DNA of 39,191 bases from Chara braunii. Lineage: Eukaryota > Streptophyta > Charophyceae > Charales > Characeae. Of this stretch, positions 19,461 through 29,650 are shown in pieces; the first letter of the stretch is position 1; the number at the start of each line of letters is the position of its first letter. The translations under genes were made by a program, and so were the position numbers. The notes beneath the pieces are model-generated. The model made no database searches, was not told where the DNA came from, and saw only the letters and a list, made by a program, of their open reading frames with translations. The stretch lies in contig BFEA01000775.1 of NCBI GenBank assembly GCA_003427395.1, positions 265,285 through 304,475 of the forward strand, given 5' to 3'.

Positions 19461-19957
19461 TATGTCTGCGAAGGCACCCACTTTGCGGCCACCTACATCA
19501 ACGTCTACCACAAAATATTCACCTTTAGGACCTCTTCTAATCATCGTCCAAGAGTCTCTGGGGTCCTTCCCTGACCACTCGGCTTCTAACTCCTCTAAGG
19601 ACTCAGACACATCTCTCGAACAAAGCATCGATTAGTCTTCATGTGTCTGCGGGGCGACTAATGGGTCAATAGCCTTGGCCAACGTCTGAAATGGTGAAGG
19701 CAGCGTTACCACTTCAACATGAGTTAAAGCGGCTAACACTCCTACTGGCCCGAGGTGTTTCCCTGCGAAAAGCTCGTAGAAGCACCAGCTGAGTGCGAAG
19801 GCAAGCTAACCACTGTAGGTGAAGCTACCTTCGCTGTGACCTTTTTGCTCTTGTACGCTCTCAACGTGTGCCAGCAGTGGCCATAGTTGAGACACGTGCC
19901 TCTAGCAACTCGGTCTCTCCACACCTCGTAATCCAGACCAAGTCGCACCCAAACTGT
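19461..19957 (-). pseudogene. inverted block of copy B: zinc knuckle, gag end, protease start
   Basis: Read on the minus strand this gives RLGLDYEVWRDR, a damaged zinc knuckle (CLNYGHCWHTLRAY in place of CX2CX4HX4C), NTSGQ-stop and, in the -1 frame, the pol start up to RGPKGEYFVVDVDVGGRKVG and AFADI. Both flanks carry the neighbouring parts of the same element on the plus strand. About 85 bp expected between AFADI and ASTLANK, including the protease active site, are missing. Confidence 0.85.
19722..19763 (-). promoter_or_regulatory. putative -1 frameshift site, copy B (inside inverted block)
   Basis: GGGAAAC (19763-19757) in gag register G-GGA-AAC, a 10-nt spacer, then AGTAGGAG, a 9-nt loop and CTTTAACT (7 of 8 paired, two G-U). 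The gag stop TAG is 19744-19742. The -1 frame reads GKHLGPVGVLAAL into protease. Because the block is inverted, the site is disconnected from its own gag and pol. Confidence 0.65.
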
Positions 19958-19958
19958 A

Positions 19959-21060
19959 GCGTCTACATTAGCCAACAAGCACAGTATGGTTGTCCAAGAC
20001 TATGTCAAGGACGTAGTCTGCACCTTCTCCTATGGAGGAGGGGAACTAAAACACAAGATAGCGTTCCTGGTGAGCGACGAGATGCCATTTGATATGTTGC
20101 TAGGCATGTACTATCTCGAGGTTGCAAAACCACAATTCGATTGGGATAGGAAGGTGATGATTCACAAGTGGCCAAATGGAAGGACCGTTAAGCTGCAGAA
20201 GTATAAGGCTAGCAGACTAGTGGAGAACTATGGCTGCATGTGCGCTTTGTCTTTCTACAATTATTGTAAGCAGAACCTCGAGGAGGGCATGTATCTAGTC
20301 TTTGTCTCTGAGAAAGGGGAGGCCGTAAACACACCCCCAGAGATAGAAGCACTTGTTGCAGAACATTCAGACCTTTTTTAGGAGCCTAGGGGTGTGGTAG
20401 AAAGAGAGGTTGTCCACGCAATAGAACTTGTCCCTGGTAGCAAAGTACCTAGAGGACGGATCTATAGGATGTCTCCTGCGGAGTTAGATGACCTATGCCG
20501 CCATCTCAAGGAGCTCACAGAGAAGGGTTGGATTCGACTAAGTATGTCCCCCTATGGAGCACAAGTTCTCTTTGTCCCGAAGAAAGGAGGAACCCCGAGG
20601 ATGTGCATTGACTATAGAGGCCTCAATGCCATCACAATTAAGAACGCAGAGCCTCCACCCCGCATCAATGACCTCTTGGATAGAGTGCAGGGGTGACGGT
20701 ACTTCACAAAGATAGATCTGAAGTGCGAATAGCATCAGATTGCTATTAGGCATGAGGATCAACACAAAACCAATTTTCAGACCAGGTACGGTCCATACGA
20801 GTTTGTGGTGATGCCCTTTGGTCTATGCAATGCTCCTGGTGCATTCCAACACACAATGAACCGGATCTTTCATGAGTACTTAGATAAGTTTATCATTGTG
20901 TACCTCGATGATATTCTTATCTTTAGTAAGACTGTAGAGGAGCACGCTGAGCATGTGAAAACAGTGTTAGGGCTCCTAAGACAACACCAAAACAAGGTTA
21001 ACTTGGAAAATGGAAAAATGTGAATTTGGTCGCACCAAGATCTTGTATCTGTGTTATGAT
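19959..21060 (+). pseudogene. pol: copy B protease C-terminus and reverse transcriptase
   Basis: Resumes on the plus strand with ASTLANKHSMVV, then the second half of the protease (LVSDEMPFDMLLGMYYLEV), the linker and [22 protein letters not shown], motif A region FTKIDLK and the catalytic YLDDILIFS near 20905. Stops occur at about 20380 (TAG), 20695 (TGA) and 20733 (TAG), with a frame change after 21000. The catalytic residues are intact but the frame is not. Confidence 0.88.
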
Positions 21061-21373
21061 ATTTTTGCGGATGGTTTGAGGCCGGATGACGCTAAAGTGG
21101 TAAGACGGCCCAGACCTCAAACTATAACTTAGGTAAGGTCGTTTTTGGGGATGACGGGCTACTATCGTTCATTTGTGAAAAACTATAGTACTATAGCTTC
21201 CCCACTAACGGACCTAACACGCCTGATACCCTTGGGAGTGGACTGAAGAGTGTGAGACAACCTTCAAGAAATTGAAGTATGCTCTGATCCACTATGAAAG
21301 CCTTAAACTGCCTGATCCTGAACTACCATTTGTTGTGACTATCGACGCTAGCCAATATAGCATAGGCACGGTG
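21061..21373 (+). pseudogene. pol: copy B RNase H, N-terminal half
   Basis: Covers the RT connection ([20 protein letters not shown]) and the start of RNase H up to TIDASQYSIGTV, where the reading is cut by the 4064-bp insertion. Joined across the insertion, the bases GTG and CTTGCGCAG restore the frame seen in copy A, which fixes both boundaries. Confidence 0.85.
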
Positions 21374-21494
21374 TCGACCGATAGAAGGGATCTGCCGGCA
21401 CATCGAAACAACTTTGTCGTCCTCCCACGTCTGTCACCCGTAGGAGAGCTGTTTTGTGGCTCCTGCAACCTGCAAACGGTCCACATTAGTACAA

Positions 21495-21598
21495 AACCCA
21501 GGCATCCGGATACACGTTGTCAATGTAACTGGGTGAACGCATAGTAAACCCAGGCATCCGAATACACATTGTCAATGTAACTGGGTGAACGCACAGTA
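21495..21598 (+). repeat. tandem duplication of about 51 bp
   Basis: Two copies of a unit containing CCAGGCATCC and CAATGTAACTGGGTGAACGC, with a few differences, near the left end of the insertion. Confidence 0.85.
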
Positions 21599-22660
21599 GG
21601 TGTGGAACATGTATTCTTTGGGGAACTAGTTCAATGGCATCAGACTGTATTCCAGCGTGTGCTGAAATGTAGTGTTTGTAGTCTCAGTTCGTGTTGCGGC
21701 TGTCCTAGTATAGCCCCTTGTCCGAACACTCGACTCACTTGTTCCCATTTGTGCCTAACCTTTCGACTCCAAGGTACCCGAAACCTAGTGTTCGCTGCGA
21801 TGAAAGTTTTCTGCCACTGAAGTTCCTCACTGGTCTAAGTCCGCAGGATACTGCGTCTCGAGCTCTGATGAGCAGCTCCTTTTCGTCCAACATTTGTCAC
21901 CCGCTGGAGGAGCCTAAACATGACGCCTTTCTTGATAGATCCGTTGAGTCTCTGCCTAGTCTACTTTGCTGACTCCACCGGGTCTCTGCCCAGTTAGACT
22001 GATTCCTCAGTCCAGTGACTCCGGTCTGAGTCTGTAACTTCATGTACCGGTTAAAGCTGCAGGTTGAGTCAGTAAGTCCCGAGTCTGCCCAGTCCTTTGA
22101 GCCTGTTGAATCCGTACTCAAGTCAGCTCAACACTCAAGTTCGCTGACCCATGATTGGAACCGCTCAGTCTGTCTGAGCTCGCTGCCTCCTCAACTCTAC
22201 ATGCAGGCCGACCTTGTTGGGCTGTCTGCTGGCGACTCCCATAATGGCTCGGACGCTTCATGATTGAACTCTTCGCTCAGACTAATACAAATATTAGAAT
22301 CATTCGAATCGCGGTGGCCGATAAAAAAAACTTCTTCCTAGGGTTGTGCTGCCACGCCAGCTATCGTGCGCTTGTTCATCTTTTCTTCTATGAGTGCCAT
22401 CCTGGGTTTCTCTGAACGGGCTCCCCGACGTGTAATTGTGTGGCTGGTCTGTACTGCAGTTTCTTTCGCTGCTCAAATGCGCTCTTTGTTGCCGAGTGCT
22501 CATCGACCCTTCGACCCAGCAAAATGCACTGCTAGCATAAACGTATATATGCTTATTTCTGATCCAAATACAGCCTTGACAAGGATGGCATTGGGTCGTA
22601 CTCAGGGAAAACAACCTGATCAATCATTTGTCCAACAAGCCCGTTCCCTTCGTTGTGGTC

Positions 22661-22877
22661 TGACGGGGCATTGGCTTGTTTTCTCCCCGACTCTTCCAAG
22701 TCCTTTCCCTTGGCTGTAGTTTCGCACGATGGTAGATAGGACGGTAGGAATCTCGTCCATCCATTCATGGGCGTCACTAATTAGATGACGAGGCATTGGT
22801 TTCCCGCCGGTTCTTCCAAGCTCGTTCCCTTGGCTGTGGTATCGCAGGATGGTAGATAGGACAGTAGGAATCTCGTC

Positions 22878-22917
<40 letters not shown>

Positions 22918-23094
22918 GGCCTCGCCGTTTTCCCCCTAGCCCGTTCCCATTGTTGTGATTTCGCGGGATGGTAGATGGGGATAGCGGGAATATCGTTAAT
23001 CCATTCATGCGCACCACTAATTTGATGCCCACCGATTCTTTCGAGCTCGTTCCCTCGGCTGTGGCTTAGCACGATGGTAGATAGGGACAGTGGA

Positions 23095-23127
<33 letters not shown>

Positions 23128-23140
23128 CAGATGACGAGGC
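22661..23140. repeat. 120-bp minisatellite, four units
   Basis: Units begin near 22661, 22785, 22905 and 23025 and the last is about 105 bp. Each has TTCCC-TTGGCTGTGG, GATGGTAGATAGG and ATCCATTCATGCGC with differences. A minus-strand open frame through it (22620-23123) repeats DAHEWIDEIPTVLSTI because the period is divisible by three; I do not regard it as a gene. Confidence 0.85.
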
Positions 23141-23166
23141 AGTTGGCTGCCTTAAGAGAGTCATAG

Positions 23167-23169
<3 letters not shown>

Positions 23170-23245
<76 letters not shown>
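23170..23245 (+). repeat. (CT)n microsatellite
   Basis: About 75 bp of uninterrupted CT. Confidence 0.97.
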
Positions 23246-23247
<2 letters not shown>

Positions 23248-23436
23248 CACAAATCGGCGCTCCCCTACCTCACGCTGCAGTCCCCTCCCCACACAGAAGC
23301 TTTTTCCTGCCCCGCACGACAACTCTTTTCCCGCACGACGGCTCTTTTCCTGCGAGGCACTCTTTCTCCCCTGTGCGAGCTCCTCTACTCCGCTCGTTTA
23401 TCATTCCTTAGCGCGCTGTCCCCTCAACCTCGCTCG

Positions 23437-23560
23437 CAGCTCCTCCCGCTTTGCGAGCGGCTCCCGTTACTTCGCTCGCATCTCTATCCTCCCCTACGCA
23501 GCTCCTCCCGCTTTGCGAGCGGCTCCCGTTACTTCGCTTGCATCTCTATCCTCCCCTACG
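23437..23560 (+). repeat. 62-bp tandem duplication
   Basis: The unit CAGCTCCTCCCGCTTTGCGA and following bases occurs at 23437-23498 and 23499-23560 with almost no change, implying a recent duplication. Confidence 0.9.
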
Positions 23561-23933
23561 CAGGCATGCCTGTTCCGCCCGCAGCCTGCACTGATTCAAC
23601 TTTGCATATCGATCAAGCAAACTCTGTGAATACGCGATCTGATTTGTACATCGATCGTTGGTCCGTGCGCTGAATACGAGCCCTTCCATGAGCTAGATTG
23701 ATTGCCCCGTCGGATCGTCTTCGCTGCTTAGATGAAGGGGCATGGTGGCCAGTCGGTCGAGGGAGGAGAGCTTCTCTCCTTTGTTGCTTGCGTGTCATGG
23801 TATGCGAACTTGTTGACATGGCCCGCGCCATACTGATGAACTACCACCTTTTCGACTCGCCTTCACCTGTAAATGCAGTCAAATACACCCATGAGCTGGC
23901 CGTGATTGTGACTTGTTAATTAGCCCGTTGGCT

Positions 23934-24056
23934 ATTGCTCTTATTAAGATTGAATCTTGGTGCATTTGAGCTCTCTACTGGTTACATAACTATCTGGACT
24001 TTTGCCTTATTTTGCAACTTGGTTTCTGTATATCGCTCTCACTTGTATTCCTTGTA
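23934..24056 (+). repeat. LTR 3' end related to copy A
   Basis: Matches the LTR end of copy A (TTGGTGCATTTGAGCTCTCT, TTTTGCAACTTGGTT, CGCTCT, ATTCCTTG). It ends 3 nt before the PBS. Similarity starts immediately after a 15-bp sequence that is repeated at 24286-24300. Confidence 0.7.
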
Positions 24057-24059
24057 GTT

Positions 24060-24071
24060 TGGTATCGGAGA
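24060..24071 (+). other. primer binding site in the insertion
   Basis: TGGTATCGGAGA, like the PBS of copy A (TGGTATCGGAGT), 3 nt after the LTR end. Confidence 0.7.
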
Positions 24072-25437
24072 TGGTTCGAGATCGCTCCATCTGCTGCTTG
24101 CCATATCGTCTGCATGTCAACCTGCCTATGTAGATCGCACACGTTTGGATTCTCCTCGTTCCGATTTGAAGCCCTTCTTCGCGTTCCTGTACCAAGCCCT
24201 CCTCTTGGCCCAGGTGCGCGTGGAAGAGGGACCTGCACGCCTCTGCGTGCTCCCCCCCCCCCTTGTACTTCCCCCCGACCTCCTGATTAGCCCGTTGGCT
24301 GGGCTTCTCCTTCATGTCGAGCTTGTCTGTCCCGTGCCCTCTTGTAGCTGTTCGCTGGTGGGTAAGCGGCAACAGGTACATTCCAAACGCCCCAAATTGG
24401 GGACTCGTGCGCCAAGGGACCAACACACTTCCGTGTGCTGGCATCAGCGTCTGTTCCAAGTGATCCGGTCCCCCCCAAGAACGGGCCCAGTCCAGCCTAA
24501 GTACCTTTGCTGGGCCCAGGAGCAGCAGCCTCCAGCCCACAAGTACCACCGACAGCCGGGCGCACTGCCAAGAGAATTGCAGCGCCCTGGTACTGTCGCA
24601 GAGGCCGGGCCTAGACCCGACCCTGTTTCGGCCCCGAAGGGACCCGAGTAGAATCAAGCGGGCTCGGCTGTCGGAAAAACCGAGGCCCGGTAATGTCCCA
24701 CTTTCGAGCCTAGTTTTCGAGCCCAGGCCCATACTTCGCTCCTTTACCATTATCGGGCCCAACCATCGGAGGACCCAAATTGTGTTCTTGTCCTTGTTTC
24801 TCCTCGCATGATTATCGGGGAGTAAAATTTTAACCTTTCCCCGACATTATTCCTGCGCGCGTCCCCAAAGGCGGCAACTTCATTGTAAGCTCGTAGATTC
24901 CCACTCCTCGGTCATCCGTCGGTCCAAATAAATTTACCACCCGTACGCCCGTCTTAGTAATTTTTCGTGCTTCGATCATACGCTAATTTCCCTGCTGTTG
25001 TCGACCTTTCCCTTGTCCAAACTCGCACCGCAACAGTCAGAATACTCTTTGTCTTGAGCGTCAACTCAAGGTTTGGTGCAACTCTTAAGATACCTTCATC
25101 CCGTAATTATAATTCAACAGCGGTCGTGAGTTCGGGTCACCCCTTCAGTATACCGCGACTTAGCATTAGAATGGTCTGCCTTTATCGAAATAACAAATTC
25201 TCCTATTACCATCGAGTCTTGGAAAAATCACCCTCCTTGGCCTGCATTCTCTCATAGTCTCGCCTGAGCCTGGTTTTTCTCGTTCTTCCCTCCCCCATCA
25301 GCCAATCGTCTCCCGTCCGCTCGGTCCGCAAGGTGAAAACTGTCGGAACAGGTCACCGTGCGAAATCCGACCGTCGACTGTAGACTTTCCAAAGGAAGTG
25401 AAGGGCGACGTAAGGCTTGGGCCGCCCGACAATTGTC
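24072..25437. other. no gene recognised (right part of insertion)
   Basis: GC-rich then mixed sequence. Frames up to 251 codons exist on both strands but are Pro/Gly/Arg-rich overlaps without recognisable domains. It may be leader sequence of a truncated LTR element. Confidence 0.45.
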
Positions 25438-25760
25438 CTTGCGCAGAAGGAAGGGAATAAATTGAGGCCAATCGAGTACATGAGCAAAAAGATGCCATCT
25501 CAGAAATTAGCTAAGCCCACACACGAGCATCTGCCCTCTATAGAGCGCTGGTCCATTGGAGGCACTACCTCCTAGGCAGATTCATTTATGTCAGATCTGA
25601 CCATGAGACGGTGTTGGATCAAGACACAGCCTGTGCTCTCTGACGCACCGAAAAGATGGATTGAAGTCATAGATATGTATGACTTCAAACTTGAATCACT
25701 GAAGGGAGTGGCTGATGCGCTTTCCCGTAGGGCAGATTACTTGGGGACACTAATAACCGA
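25438..25760 (+). pseudogene. pol: copy B RNase H, C-terminal half
   Basis: Continues with LRPIEYMSKKMPS, a damaged middle part, then WIKTQPVLSDAPKRWIEV and the domain end GVADALSRRAD. A frameshift and stop near 25560-25590 separate the pieces. The DALSR end is missing in copy A. Confidence 0.85.
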
Positions 25761-26984
25761 GTTTGGGATATTAGAGGATGTAACTCGATCCATGGTGGAA
25801 GCCTATCATGAAGATGCAGTTGTGTCAGAGATCATCTATAAGCTAGAAGCTAAAGACAAAGTTATTTATGAAGAGTATACGGTAGTCAATGGCTTGTTGT
25901 TCCTTGAGAAGGCTGGGAATAAAAGACTGTGTGTTCCAAATAGAGAGTCTTTACGTAGTTTATTTTTAGGAGAGTGTCACGACGCAGCCGGTCATTTTGG
26001 GTATAGAAAGACATCAACAAACTTAGTGCAGAAGTTCTAGTGGCCCTCTATGTTCCGAGATGCTAAAAAGTATCTTGAAACTTGTTAGGTTTGCAAGAAG
26101 GACAAGCCTAGGACTCAGGCTACGCTTGGGCTCATCAAGCCGTTGCCTATTTCAAACGGTCCCGGTCAAAGTGTGTCCATGAACTTCATGGATACCCTTG
26201 TGACCAGCAAAAGCGGTAAAAGACACATCTTCGTCATAGTGGACTGATTCACCAAGTTTGCTAGACTGATCGCCATGCTAGAAACAACAAAGACTGACTA
26301 TGTTGGTGACAGAGACATCCGCTTCACCAACGAACTGTGGCATAGTACAGCCCAACGGATGGGCACCCAACTGCAGATGACATCAGGGAATCACCCTGAG
26401 TCGAACGGGCAAGGCGAACAAATGAACCGAGTAGTACAACATTTACTATGGCATTATATCAAACCTAGTCAAGATGATTGGGATGAGAGGTTGCCTCTTA
26501 TTGCCAGTCTCTAAAACAATGTTGTCCATAGTACTACCGGACTAACCCCCAATCAACTGCACCTTGGATGGAAACCATGGTCTGCTTTGGATTTCCTACT
26601 GCCTGAGAATCAACCGACTACAGCACCGGGAAGTATAGGATTTGCAATTAAATGCGAGCAGTGCTGCAGCAGGCCATTGAGCATATTAGGAAGTCTCAGG
26701 ATGCTATGATTGCATCTGAGAACAAACACAGGCGCCCTTCTACATTACAGGTAGGTGACAGGGTTTGGTCATCTGAACTCGGTCAAGAGTTGGGAATCTC
26801 ACGAAAACTGATGCCACAGTACTTCGGTCCATAGGAGGTCCTAGACGTAGTCAGAGATCAGATAGATGGACCCTCCTATGTAATTCGAATCCCTGCTCAC
26901 TTGTGCACACACCCAGTTTTTCACGCTTCAAAGCTTGCACCTTTCGCTGAAAGAATAAAGTTCCCTTCCAGGCGATCTATGCTG
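25761..26984 (+). pseudogene. pol: copy B integrase
   Basis: HHCC zinc part (CHDAAGHFGY, then C-stop-VC, where CAG has become TAG), DDE core and C-terminal region. The first catalytic Asp is Asn (SMNFMDTL, SMDFMDTL in copy A). The second is in GDRDIRF and the Glu in NGQGEQ. Stops at about 26038, 26086, 26247, 26512 and 26833 break the frame. As in copy A, about 15-20 residues expected between the first two catalytic Asp are missing. Confidence 0.85.
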
Positions 26985-27228
26985 CCCCCAACCATGGACG
27001 GAGAAGTCGACATTGATGACATTGTGGAGCACTGAATCATGCCTGTGCCGAAACCTCTGGGTAGAGGACGACATCCAAAGCCACGGATGTAGTACCGGGT
27101 GCGATTCAGACACCATACTGATCCAAGTGAAGATCGGTGGTTTACCAGAGAGGAACTGCAGCAGATAGCTCCCCAAGTGATTGCAGGATATGAAAGAAGA
27201 CTCAAGGGGAAAATACCTGCAAGTTAAA
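26985..27228 (+). pseudogene. pol: chromodomain-like C-terminus of copy B pol
   Basis: VDIDDIVEH, then after a stop IMPVPKPLGRG, a second stop and YRVRFRHTDPSEDRWFTREE, then LQQIAPQVIAGYE. The strand-strand-helix order and the Y/W pair match retrotransposon chromodomains, which direct integration to modified chromatin. The two stops, TGA and TAG, could each come from one C-to-T change. Placing the domain after integrase makes this a chromovirus-type element. Confidence 0.7.
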
Positions 27229-27253
27229 GGACTTCTCAGGGGGCTATCGAAGC

Positions 27254-27267
27254 AAAGGAGGAGGGAA
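27254..27267 (+). other. polypurine tract of copy B
   Basis: AAAGGAGGAGGGAA lies directly before the TG that starts the 3' LTR and would prime plus-strand cDNA synthesis. Confidence 0.8.
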
Positions 27268-27330
27268 TGCGAGGAATCGGCTCCTCGACAGCTCTAAGGG
27301 GCCCATTTTGCAATGTGTGCCCGCCCTAAG
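27268..27330 (+). repeat. 3' LTR of copy B, first 63 bp only
   Basis: Matches 14438-14500 at 59 of 63 positions, then stops abruptly at a (TTG)n tract. The rest of the 3' LTR is not present. Confidence 0.85.
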
Positions 27331-27377
<47 letters not shown>

Positions 27378-27404
27378 GCTGTTGTTGTTGTTGTTGTTGT
27401 TGTT
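27331..27404 (+). repeat. (TTG)n microsatellite
   Basis: About 74 bp of TTG with one interruption, replacing the continuation of the 3' LTR. Confidence 0.97.
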
Positions 27405-27966
27405 TCTCTTAAACATAACCTCATGGTTCTCGCTCCTGTGATTTTGGGGAGCGACAGTCCGATTCCTATTCCCCCGGCAAGTCAATATGGAATACATCGG
27501 AGACTTACGCACGCTCCTCCCCATTATGGCTGGGAGGCCCGAGTGGACGATATTGATCACTTCCTTGTGGAAGGATGTACCCCCCCTCACCCCTGCTTAA
27601 GTTAACCTGTACTACTTATTCTAGATGGCCCTTGCTGATCCGTTTGGTCGTAGTCCTGCTCCTCTCAGCTGTAATGTTGTCGGGTCGGTGTTTTATGCTA
27701 GAGCAGTATGGGGCTCTCGCGGACTTTTGGAACTCCGACATCTTAAACCATACTTATCCCAAATTTGTCTGAAGCCTGAACGTTTGTTTATCTATCCTCG
27801 GTTTATCTTAACCTCACTTGCCCTGGCTCCGTTTAGCCTCTTAACCCTTGACTCTGTCTAAACCCTAAACCCTTGTTCGTTTAACCTTGTTCGGATTGTG
27901 TCATCGAGGAGTCGTCTTTGTCTTCTATCGTGCTTTCCTTTACCTTTGGTGATGTATGCTTGGGTT
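27405..27966. other. no gene recognised
   Basis: Mixed sequence between the LTR stub and the LINE. It includes two tandem plant-type telomere units (CTAAACCCTAAACCCT, 27858-27873), too short to mean much. Confidence 0.5.
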
Positions 27967-29345
27967 TTAGCTAGCATCTATTGCCGCACTTAAGGTGTTT
28001 GTTATACTCCTGGTATCTCTGAAATCCTTGGTTGTTGTATTGCGGTGTCTCCATTGTTCGAATAGTATTCTGTTGTTGAAGATTGTTTCTATTTTCCCAT
28101 CTCCCAGTTTCTGTTTTGTGAATCGCTCTATTATTTTGTCTTTGTTTCCTGCCTTCTTTTCAATGATTTTGATTGTTTTGTGCCATCGTCCTCTGCATTC
28201 CACTTCCACTAGTTGTAATACTCCCTCCCACGCTTCTTGGGTTGCCATTGTTGTGTGGCCGATTGCTTCTTGGCATCGTCGTTTCCATATCATCCAGAGG
28301 GTGACTAATCTTAGTGTGTGGAAGAATGTGTGTTCGTAGTTTAGCCAGGCTGAGGGTGTGTGGAGTCCTAGGAGGGTAAGGACTAGGTCCGATGGTAGGG
28401 TCTTGCCTATTATTGAGTGCCATAGCTCAGCTGCGTGGGAGCAGACCTGCTTGGCCTTTTGGCAGGACAATAAACAGTGTTCCACGTCCTCCACGAGGCC
28501 TTCTTGGCAGATGGTACACAATTCCTGTAGGGGCGATCTTGACTGCGTACTGTGCCTTTTATTCAACCATTGGTTGACGGGCACGTCGGGCAGGACTAGG
28601 TATGCGAGTTGCCATTGAAAACTCTGTATCTTGGTGGAGGCAACGACGAAAGTTTTGTTTGATGCGATTTGGTGGTTGATTAAGTTGAGTTTCCCATCTA
28701 TGACTCATCATTTGTTCTATATCGGTTGCAATCTCATTCTTAGGTTGTAACCTCGTTTTGTGGTATATTCTAAAATGTTAGTGCGCTTTTCTATTTTGAG
28801 CCTTCCTATTTTTTTTGTTTCGAGGCCCATTCTCTTGCGTCGAGTTCTAGGTCTAGTATACTGGTTGATGGGTCATAAATTCTTCGCCATACATTCTCGA
28901 CTACTCTTATTTTCCTTACTACATTGTCCCGTAAAGCTCTCTCTCCTGTTGGGTCCTTGCCTAGAAGACTTGTGGTCGCTCAGGGGTCCTCGATTGGGTA
29001 CATGTCACAGATAAGCCAGGTGTTCATTGGTCCCTCTCTTTTGCCGAATAGGTAGGCCACATCTGGAAGCACAATTGATGTGCTTGTGGCCCTGTCGCCC
29101 GCTTTCCGTTGGAAGGGTCCCTTTAATAGTTCTAGCCAGTTGTTAGGGATTGAGGTTAGGATGTCATTTAGGTTCTCCAGTAAATTGTGACAGCCCTTTA
29201 AGCTTGGATGAAGTTCTCTCATTGTTTTCCATCTCTCTACTGAGCCATGCCATAGGTGTTTGACTTGCCATACACCTCTTTCCACCCATGTGACCCATTT
29301 GGAGTCCTTGGGTGTGAGTGTCCAGGGTTTCCCCTGTTTGTCCAA
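27967..29345 (-). pseudogene. LINE ORF2 C-terminal region with zf-RVT
   Basis: The first part (29345-28980) resembles the corresponding part of the LINE at 12425-13330 (ILTSIPNNWLELL against ILSAIPRSWIVSL). After a broken stretch, 28584-27967 contains LCTICQEGLVEDVEHCLLSC, the Cys/His pattern of zf-RVT, then a helical tail. It ends at a stop at 27967. Confidence 0.75.
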
Positions 29346-29650
29346 AATCCATTGATTACAGAAAATAGGCTGCCTTAGAACCTCTTCCTACGATGTGGGT
29401 TCCCTTACTTTGGCTGGGAAGATTGCTGCCAGAAGTCTTGGCTATATTCTGTGTCCTGTTCCTCTTGCTCCGCTTCCCTGCCTGGGTTTTTCATGGTCCA
29501 TGATTTGGCCATGATTAAGAACAGACCCCTCATGTTATCCGGAGTTTTTAGTTTGGCTAACTGTCGTATTATGCACATACCTAGTTCGACCCAAGGTAGG
29601 TTTTTGTTTGTTATGATTTTGGGGATCCATTTCGTATGTAGGGCTTTAAT

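Larger units (their letters stand above)
21374..25437 (+). mobile_element. 4064-bp insertion in copy B RNase H, with LTR-end/PBS
   Basis: Removing these bases joins two halves of RNase H exactly in frame. The insert contains an LTR-like terminus similar to 6524-6640, a PBS (24060-24071), a 120-bp minisatellite, a CT microsatellite and two short tandem duplications, but no recognisable gag or pol. No clear terminal repeats or target duplication are visible. It may be a truncated LTR retrotransposon or a composite of several insertions. Confidence 0.75.
14438..27330 (+). mobile_element. Ty3/Gypsy chromovirus-like retrotransposon, copy B
   Basis: Near-complete element: 5' LTR (14438-16448), PBS, leader, gag, protease, RT, RNase H, integrase, chromodomain-like tail, polypurine tract (27254-27267) and the first 63 bp of the 3' LTR (27268-27330). 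It is 12.9 kb long, about 8.8 kb without the 4064-bp insertion at 21374-25437. The two LTR starts differ at 4 of 63 positions. About 500 bp covering the end of gag and the start of protease are inverted. Many stops and frameshifts make it inactive. Confidence 0.88.

Noticed and set aside
24007-24762. 251-codon minus-strand frame inside the 4-kb insertion
   Set aside because: Overlaps the LTR-end/PBS on the other strand, has no recognisable domain and is GC-biased.
27858-27873. Interstitial telomere-type repeat CTAAACCCTAAACCCT
   Set aside because: Only two units; expected by chance in tens of kilobases and no flanking support.
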